Both the position numbers and the translations under genes were made by a program. A stretch of 64,000 nucleotides of DNA from Pseudozyma flocculosa PF-1 (taxonomy: Eukaryota; Basidiomycota; Ustilaginomycetes; Ustilaginales; Ustilaginaceae), in NCBI RefSeq assembly GCF_000417875.1, contig NW_006920878.1:235279-299278 (forward strand), in the 5' to 3' direction. The notes beneath the pieces were generated by a model, which saw only the letters and a list, made by a program, of their open reading frames with translations, was not told the DNA's origin and ran no database searches. This document shows, piece by piece, positions 54,831 through 61,522 of this stretch. How positions within the stretch are numbered: position 1 is the stretch's first letter; the number at the start of each line of letters is the position of its first letter.

Positions 54831-55193
54831 CTAGCAGCAGGGCCAACCTACGATTTTTCAGATCGTAGATAGGCGTAGCCAATATACGATTTTCAGATGG
54901 TAGATGATCATAGCTAGGGGCAGGCTTTTGGCCTACGATTTTGGAAATCGTAGGTCTCATACGATATGGCAGTGCCGTAGGAGATCGTTAATCCCCTACG
55001 GTACCCAGATGCCGTAGGACCACCTACGGCTTTTTTGGCCGTAGGCACCCTACGGCCTGCTTACCGTAGGTCTGTCCCCGAACCCACAGCCACATGTATC
55101 TACAGGCATTGTATTGCTAAATCTAACTACTAATGTGCGGCGGCGTGGCGATGGCATTGGTGAGTGGCAGGGCGAGCAGGCAGGAAGGCAGGG

Positions 55194-55288
55194 TGGCAGG
55201 GCGGCAGCAGGGCGGCAGCAGGGCGGCAGCAGGGCGGCAGCAGATCAGCAGCAGGGCGGCAGGGCGGCAGGGCGGCAGGGCGGCAGCA
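55194..55288. repeat. GGCGGCAGCAG tandem repeat
   Basis: Four or more units of about 10 bp (GCGGCAGCAG), then shorter GGCGGCAG units. It is expanded relative to the first element copy, where only one or two units occur. Confidence 0.85.
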
Positions 55289-55505
55289 GGCAACAATGGT
55301 AGAGCGTCAGCAGCAATAAGGCGGTAAGGGAGGAGCAGGCAAAAGGAAGAGGGGAGCAAAGGAGTCAGCAACGTGCAGCGGAGCGGCAGAAGGACAAGAG
55401 TGGCAACAGTCAACTCACCAGAGCGGCAGCAGACCAGCAGGCAACGGCTAGGTGAGCGGTGCGGCAGGTGCAGGCGGAGCAGAGGCAATGCCGTCAATGG
55501 CCAAA

Positions 55506-55550
55506 ATCATCGGAGACGCCGGAGAGGGCCTCTCCGGAGTCTCCGATGAT
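55506..55550. repeat. Hairpin 2, 45-bp near-perfect palindrome
   Basis: Two 22-base arms pair at 21 of 22 positions around one central base; the outer arm is ATCATCGGAGAC and the inner arm GGAGAGG. Confidence 0.9.
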
Positions 55551-55591
55551 TGACAGCGGCGGGGCGGAAGCAGCGGCGGCTGGCAACTCAC

Positions 55592-55652
55592 NNNNNNNNN
55601 NNNNNNNNNNNNNNNNNNNNNNNNNNNNNNNNNNNNNNNNNNNNNNNNNNNN
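55592..55652. other. Assembly gap of 61 N
   Basis: Undetermined bases inside the minisatellite portion of the large element. The true length is unknown, so the element length given above is nominal. Confidence 0.99.
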
Positions 55653-55669
55653 GCTGGCAGGTGCTGGCT

Positions 55670-56060
55670 GCCGGCGCTGACTAGGCTGGCGGTGCTGCGC
55701 TGGACTGACGGCTGGCTGGCTGCGGCTGGCCAGTGGTGGCTGGGCTGGACTGACGGCTGGCGGGTGCTGGCTCAGCCGGGTGTCTGGCGGCTGTGCTTGA
55801 CTGACGGCTGGCTGGTGGCTGGCTTGGGTGGCGGCTGGCGGCTGGCGGCTGGCTGGCTGCTGGCTGCGCTGCGCTGACAGCTGCGCTTGGCTGTCAGCTT
55901 CGCTTGGCTGGCGGCTGGCAGCCGGCTGGGCGAGTGGCGGGGCTGACGGCTGGCTGGCGGGCAGCTGCGCTGGGCTGGCAGCTGCGCTTGGCTGGCGGCT
56001 GGCTGGGCCTCGCTGGCGGCTGGTGGCTGGCTGGCGGGTGGCTGGCGAGTGGTGGCGGCT
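55670..56060. repeat. GGCTGGCGGCT / GACGGCTGGCTGGC minisatellite, second block
   Basis: Irregular tandem of 4-, 7- and 11-base units built on GGCT and GCTGG, often with GGGCTGGACTGACGGCTGG super-units. It abuts the assembly gap. Confidence 0.85.
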
Positions 56061-56500
56061 GGCGTCGGTTGGTGGTGGTAGGAGGGGAGGAGAGACGGGT
56101 GGGCGGGCGGATGGATTTGGCAAAGGGCCGGGTGGCCAGCGCGCGCGCAAGCAGGCCCCTGAGCTGACGTAAGCAGAAAGGGCCATTTTCTGCGCAGGGT
56201 AGGGTCGGCCCAGGCTGTGGGGGGCCCTACGGCCAAAAATGCCGTGGCTGCCCCTCAGAAAATGGCCGTAGGGCCCCCTACGGCCAAAATGCCGTAGCTG
56301 CCCCTCAGCAAATGGCCGTAGGTAGCCCTACAGCCCCAATTTTCTGGCCGTAGGTGGCCCTACAGCCATTTTTAGCGTAGATGACCCCCGATTTCACAAT
56401 TTCAGGCCGTAGGCTCGCGTACGGCCAAATTCCAGGTGCCCTTTGCCGCTAGCTATGGATCCTTCTACACAAACGATTTCTGGATGCAGACTGGCCGTGC

Positions 56501-56697
56501 TGATTTTTAGATCGTATACTAGCTACGATTTTCAGATCGTAGCTAGACCTGTCTACCTACAATTCTGAGATTGTAGCTTCTTGTTAGCGTAGCTCCGATT
56601 TTTCAGATCGTAGCTACGCCAGTCTAGCTACGATTTTTCGGATCGTAGCTATGCCGGTCTAGCTACGAATTTTGGATTGTAGCCAGGCAGCGATCAG
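56501..56697. repeat. Tandem array of small palindromes, period about 36 bp
   Basis: Four to five units of the form TAGCTACGATTTTTCAGATCGTAG separated by CCAGTCT-like spacers. Each unit is itself an inverted repeat with a short AT loop. It lies just outside the right end of the 1549-bp element. Confidence 0.8.
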
Positions 56698-56940
56698 AAT
56701 GTGGCTACAATCAATTGGATCAAATACTAGCTTTTATTGCAGAATCAAACGCTATCTACGCTACTGGAACCCACGCTGACTGGGAGGCATGGCGTGCCAG
56801 TGATACCTGCGCCAGCAAGGAGGCACTCACAGTGAGGGTAGGCTGGGGTCGGCGCTGGTTTGGTGGTGGCAGCTGCTGGTGAGACAGAAAGAGAAAGGCA
56901 GGGGCATTGTCAGCGTTGAGATCAGCAGAGAGTGACTGCA

Positions 56941-58062
56941 TGCAGACAGCTTTGTGACTCACGCTAGCGAGAAGAGGATCTTTGTTGTGTTGGCAGTAGC
57001 TGCAAGTCGGCGTCAATGGTGGCGGGATGAGGCAGCTGGGGCAGATGCTTGTTGGTGGCATCAAGGTCGATTGGGCTGATGGCGGCAAGCGAGGGTTGAC
57101 GGCGGTCAGGTGGCGGCAGCAGGTGAAGGTCCGATGGCAGGGAAGGATCTGATGGCAGGCAAGAGTCAATGACAGGCGAGGGTTGAAGGTAGTGGTCGGG
57201 AGGGAAGGAGCGACAGCGGAGCAGGCAAGACTTTATACCAAGGCAGGCGGGCAGGCGAGGCTCAGCTGGCGGGCGGGCGGTCAGGCAGGCAGCCTGCCTG
57301 CGTGAGCACATATGCATGCAAGCCTGCAAGCCTGCGTGAGCACGCACACGGCCTGGCGGCGTGGCCTGGCCTCCACTTTTTTTTGCGCGCATGCAAGCTT
57401 AGTCAGCCACACCAGCCAGCCAGCTTGCGCGCCCAAGCCAGCCAGCGGGCCGGCGCCCGAGCCTGCCAGCCACCTCGCCCGCCTGAGCCTGCCAGCCAGC
57501 CAGCCAGCTTGACTGCTTGCTGCAGAGCGGAAGCAGAGCGGCTGTCAATCATCGGAATCCTTGGAGATCTGCTCTCCGAGGATTCTGATGATTGACAGTG
57601 CGGAGGCCGCAGGGACGCGGCCGTGAGGTGGCAAGGCAGGCAGGCAGGCAGGTGGGGCTACAATCTTGGATCGTAGGTAGGCCCAATTTTGGATTTTGAA
57701 TCGTAGCTAGTCGTAGGTAGGCTATGTGTTGGAAAAATCGAAGATAGGGATTGATCCCCAATTTTAGATCGTAGCCTACCTACAACCAAAATTGGGCCCA
57801 ACCCTGCTGCTAGCTATGCTTGTCTTGCTGTTTGTGCTCAGCCCTGCACTGTCCCACTGGCCTTGACATCACCAACACCACGTGCACATTCTGCGCCAAC
57901 ACCATCACCGTTGTCACTTTGCCGTCATCGCCAACCCCAACGCCAACTTGTCACCACTGCCAAGGCTGACTTGCCGCCACCATTGACGCCAACTTGCCGC
58001 CACCGCTTACGTGACGCAGACCCTCTCTTGCCAGCGTGAGTCACAAAGCTGTCTGCGTGCAG
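56941..58062. repeat. Inverted repeat pair with arms of about 90 bp
   Basis: 56941-57030 and 57970-58062 are inverse complements with scattered differences; the core is AGCGTGAGTCACAAAGCTGT and, further in, CCACCATTGACGCC. They enclose about 940 bp with hairpin 3. This may be another TIR element or an inversion remnant. Confidence 0.65.
57542..57598. repeat. Hairpin 3, 57-bp palindrome
   Basis: Two 26-base arms pair at 24 of 26 positions around a 5-base loop; the outer arm CTGTCAATCATC is shared with hairpin 2, while the inner arm differs but still pairs. Confidence 0.9.
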
Positions 58063-58114
58063 TTGTTTTCTACTAAATTGGGCGCTGATGTTGGTCCTCT
58101 GCTTGCCTCTCTCT

Positions 58115-58381
58115 CATAGCTAGCAGCACGATCTGGTCAAAATAAATCGCCCATGTATAACAATTTGGAAATCCAGCTGCAGCCAGCTTGTGCAATTTCT
58201 CAGATTGCAGCAGTTGTGCAATGAGCTGCAATATGAGATCCTGGATTTTCCCTGGATGTAGTCAGTAATCTTGGCCACTCATAGTGGATATCAAATCGCA
58301 AGTGTATGACAACTCTCAAATCCTAGATCGCACAGCTTGTGCGATTGAGAAATTCGGGAATTACTTTTGCTACTAGCTATG
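58115..58381. mobile_element. 267-bp MITE copy C, inverted relative to copy A
   Basis: CATAGCTAGCAGCA at the left and CTACTAGCTATG at the right. It has exactly the length of copy A and reads as its inverse complement, about 85% identical by eye. No target duplication is evident at its ends. Confidence 0.82.
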
Positions 58382-58394
58382 AGGTGGTGGCAGC

Positions 58395-58670
58395 TGATGT
58401 GGTGGTAGGACAGCAGGAGGAATGACAGGCAGGCGGGTGGATTTTGCAAAGGGCCAGCTGGCCAGCACGTGCATGCCTGGCCTCCTGAGCTGACATAAGC
58501 AGAAAGGGCCGTTTTCTGCGCAGGGTTGGGCCAGCCCAGGGCTGTGGGAGGCCTACGGCCAAAAGTGCCGTAGCTGACCCTCAGAAAATGGCCGTGGGTG
58601 GCCCTTCAGCCAAAAACAGCCTGTGCAATTGGGAAAATTGGGTATTCATTTTGCTGCTAAATATGAGTTG
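58395..58670. mobile_element. Fragment of the large element's right part joined to a MITE end
   Basis: It contains GAGCTGACATAAGCAGAAAGGG, the GCAGGGTTGGGCCAGCCCAGG block and CTACGGCC units matching 56130-56300, then about 50 bases like the MITE terminus ending TGCTGCTAAATATGAG. Confidence 0.65.
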
Positions 58671-58879
58671 CGCTTGCCAACGCCACTTAGGTGAGTGCAT
58701 CGATCTGCGGCGTGTTGCCACCCTAGACAGCATCGGCGCTGACGCCTCAACACTCTTGATGCTCACCTTCATCCTCACCCTTGTCCAGCAGCACGTCATA
58801 GCCGCAACGCCAACCCATCTCTACAGTCACCAGCACCACCGCGCGCCTCGCTTGCCTTCGGTCAGTATCGTCGCCGCAG

Positions 58880-59005
58880 CATCCAGGATTTCGAATTGCA
58901 GCTAATCGCACAACTGCTGCGCTTCTGGAAAATCGCACAAGCTGGCTGCAGCTGGATTTGCAAAGCGTTTTACATGTGCGATTTTTTATGACCAGATCGT
59001 GCTGC
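58880..59005. mobile_element. Partial MITE copy D
   Basis: It matches the right half of copy A (CTGGCTGCAGCTGGATT, then TGTGCGATTTTTTATGACCAGATC) and ends GTGCTGCTAGCTTA, a decayed terminus. It lies 75 bases beyond the RIT1 stop codon. Confidence 0.7.
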
Positions 59006-59080
59006 TAGCTTAAGACTTTTGCTGCGCATCCTGAAGTTCTAAGAAACCACAAACCAATTGGTCAAGAGCCGACTTGTTGG

Positions 59081-61035
59081 TTATGTTGATTTGCAGGCCG
59101 AGTGTCTGTATCTCGGGCTGATGAGATAGTCGTTGATGCGTAGGAGATATGTGCGACTGGGCGCTGCGTGAGGGAGGGACGAGACGAGCCACTGCACCCT
59201 GTGCTGGGTTGTCTGCTTGGTCACGCTCTCGGCCTGGCGGATACGGGCGGCGGGGTCAGAGAGAAAGTTGCGCGAGTCGTCGGCGTACAGCAGCGAAAGG
59301 AGTAGGACGGCGCATGATGAAACGTGGTCGTAACTCGTTCCGCGCAGCAGGACGGGTCGATCGGGGAGGCAGCTGAGGGCTGACGACTGTGGATCAGGAA
59401 CGGGTGGGAACGAGACTTCAGTCGGCGCTGGAGAGAGGGAGGAGCGCGGCTACGGGCATATCTTACAAGCAATGACGGGGCGCGTGCAATCAGCATGGCT
59501 GCACCGCGCTTGCCGGGTCGAAGGTCGAGGTGGATCCGCCTCCTCTTGCTCGATCCCGCGTCGCCTGGCTGCGGAGGAGACTGAGACAAGGTTTCGCCCG
59601 GGGGAATGACGGGGACGGTAGAACGGTCCGGGCTCACGTCGTGGCCATCGATGTCGAGGGCCGCGGAACAGTAAACGACCAGCCCGAAGCGACCCTCGTC
59701 CTCTGCGCCCGTCTCGTCGTTCGTCTTGCTGCCCTTTGAAACGAGGAGACAGATGCCGGTTCGTCCGATCTCTTCGAACCCCTTGTGTGTTCCGGTCATC
59801 TCCTTGGCCCCACTGTTGGCAGGAGCAGCTAGGTGGCGCTGGGGCTGGAACCATTGTTCCGCACCTTCTTGCCGGACCAGCTCCGCGACTAGACGAGGCA
59901 GGTGCTCTTTGGCCGCGGAGAGGAGGAGGTCTCGGTGTCTCCAAAAGAGAGTAGGCGTCAGCCCTTGTGCCCAGTTCTCGTGGTCGTCTCCGGCGCCCTG
60001 AACATATATCCGCGGCTGCTCTTCCTCCGCGCCCAGGTCTGAGTCCGTTGTCAATTGCTCGGGTCTGACGGGGTGGAACGAGTCGACAATGTGCTTTGAC
60101 GCCGAAACGAGAAGGATGGGTGTGTATACCTGTCCCGCGTCGCCGTCGCAGTCGTCAGCGAAGAGGTCTGGCAAAGGCAGCGTCGTCTCTTGTGTGATGA
60201 AGAACGGACGCAGCGGTCTGTCCAAGCGGGGCACGTCGAGATCCGACTCGAGAAAGGTTCTGGTCCACGCGTCGACCTTTTCTTCGATTTGCTCTCTCTC
60301 GCTTGCTCCGACCATTCCGGGGTACGTGTCGAGGCGTCTCCAGCATTGCTGCGCCTGCATCGACTCCTCCCCGGACCCCGTCGCCGTGCCGTAGCGGGTC
60401 CACGAGGCGCGATTGAGGACGGCGCACCAGACCGGGACCGTCTTTGACAGCGCATCGGGCATGCTCTTGCCTCTGGTGGTGGAGTCGACGATGATGCATC
60501 CGCCAGAGGCGAGGAGAGGGTGCACGAGGTGCAGGTTCGGCCGCTTGAGGGAAAAAGCCCATTGGTGCGTATGGCCGTCTGTCGATTTGAAATACGAGAC
60601 GAGGGTCGTGAGGCTCGGCGGCGTATACCACGCACCGCACCGGAGATTGGCTGCGCGGGGGTAAGGAAAGCGGCGGGCGTGATTCAGAGTGCTGAAGACG
60701 AAGGCGCAGCTGAGGGGCATGTTGGCTCACCTGTCAAGGGCAGATGCGGGTAAGCATTGGCCACCTGCTCGACGAAGCGCGAGTCCTGACAAAGACGATA
60801 TCGGCGAGGGTGATACGGACTGGGCGTCAGGATGTGGCTTCGTGTCGCCTCAGCTGCATGACCAAGGTCGATCCTTGGCCGGCATATGCACCTCGTAGAC
60901 GCTCGCCAGGCGGTGGAACATGTGCCGGCTCTCTTTGCGTACGTGCCGACTCGTCTGCCAGGCCATGTGGGTCTTGGTTTCGGGCTCTGCTTGCCCGTCG
61001 CTGGCCGCCACATCATGCACGGGTAGCGTAGACAT
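59081..61035 (-). CDS. RIT1: Initiator tRNA 2'-O-ribosyl phosphate transferase Rit1
   Basis: Four exons on the minus strand: 61035-60892, 60785-60731, 60650-59467 and 59386-59081, giving 562 residues. The enzyme adds ribosyl phosphate to A64 of initiator tRNA so that elongation factor does not use it. Exon 1 ends RKESRHMFHRLASVYE and the 55-nt exon 2 gives DSRFVEQVANAYPHLPLTA. Exon 3 carries NLRCGAWY, FKSTDGHTHQWAFSLKRPNL and GCIIVDSTTRGKSMPDALSK, the catalytic signature. Exon 4 restores the DUSP-like C-terminal domain (RPVLLRGTSYDHVSSCAVLL, then QHRVQWLVSSLPHAAPSR). Reading through the last donor would give an unrelated tail. The Met at 60966 is an alternative start (539 residues); I prefer 61035 for its G at -3. 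The stop is 76 bases from a MITE fragment. Confidence 0.92.
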
Positions 61036-61522
61036 ACCAGAGAGCGCCGGCTCCGTGCGGTCGAAGGCGCGAATCCGAGGACGATCGTGCAGTGGATGGA
61101 TTGGCTTGGTTCGTTGGTAATTGGTAGTTGGTGGTTGGTGGTTGGTGGTTGGTGGTTGGTGGTTGGTGGTTGGTGGTTGGTGGTTGGTGGTTGGTGGACA
61201 GGTGGTTGGTGGTTGGTGGTTGGTGGTTGCTGGTTGGTGGTTGGTGAACTCGCTCTCGGGCAACGGTCGGAGCCAGCCAGGATTTCCAGGCGGGCACAGG
61301 CAGCTCTGGCCCTCCACACGCGTATGCACCGCGGCTCGGCGGCGTCGGTCGAATCACGGGGACCATCAGGCGGTGTGCGCGATCTGGGCAACAGGTGATG
61401 AGCCTTGCGAGTGCAACAAGCGGGCAGAGTGGATCAACGTATCAGGACAGCGAAGCGCATCGTGGTGCAGAGTGGCTTGCAACGGAGTCGGATTCCTGAC
61501 CCCGGACCGGTGGGCCCCCCGC
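61036..61522. other. RIT1 upstream region with minisatellite
   Basis: Interval between two minus-strand genes. It contains the heptamer array at 61114-61246. The frame upstream of the RIT1 start is open through the array, but the resulting PTTNHQP repeats have no family counterpart. Confidence 0.5.
61114..61246. repeat. (TTGGTGG)n heptamer minisatellite
   Basis: About 19 units of a 7-base G-rich unit on the plus strand, with variants near the left end (TTGGTAA, TTGGTAG), one ACAGG interruption at about 61198 and one TTGCTGG variant. It lies 80-210 bases upstream of the preferred RIT1 start. Confidence 0.92.

Larger units (their letters stand above)
54909..56457. mobile_element. 1549-bp non-autonomous TIR element, the most complete copy
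   Basis: The left end is CATAGCTAGGGGCAGG and the right end, inverted, CATAGCTAGCGGCAAA. GAT flanks both sides (54906-54908 and 56458-56460), consistent with a 3-bp target duplication. Order inside: CTACGATTTTGGAAATCGTAG palindromes, CTACGGC/GCCGTAG units, a CGGCAGCAG tandem, a 45-bp hairpin, the assembly gap, a GGCTGGC minisatellite, then GAGCTGACGTAAGCAGAAAG and further CTACGGCC units to the right end. No transposase frame is present. Related termini and 3-bp duplication suggest the same transposase as the 267-bp MITE. Confidence 0.7.
51284..59080. other. Repeat island: nested non-autonomous elements, no supported gene
   Basis: About 7.8 kb whose texture differs sharply from both flanks: AT-richer blocks with palindromes alternate with GC-rich minisatellite blocks. 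The same segments recur two to four times in direct and inverted order, listed separately below. Terminal motif CATAGCTAG, or its inverse CTAGCTATG, occurs at 51341, 51411, 51550, 51808, 51941, 54679, 54826, 54909, 56449, 57810, 58115 and 58373. None of the open frames shows a transposase, reverse transcriptase or other domain, so the elements are non-autonomous or decayed. Confidence 0.8.

Noticed and set aside
55494..56236. Ser/Gln/Pro-rich frames over the minisatellite blocks
   Set aside because: Translations of tandem GGCTGGC units crossing an N gap; no start context, no domain.
51284..59080. CRISPR-like array
   Set aside because: Repeats are of unequal length and spacing, include inverted copies, and the genome is eukaryotic with introns.
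60850..61391. Reading through the heptamer array as an NHQPPTT repeat protein
   Set aside because: Repeats of 7 bases give the same peptide pattern in any open frame; RIT1 relatives have nothing like it, and the gene starts cleanly downstream.
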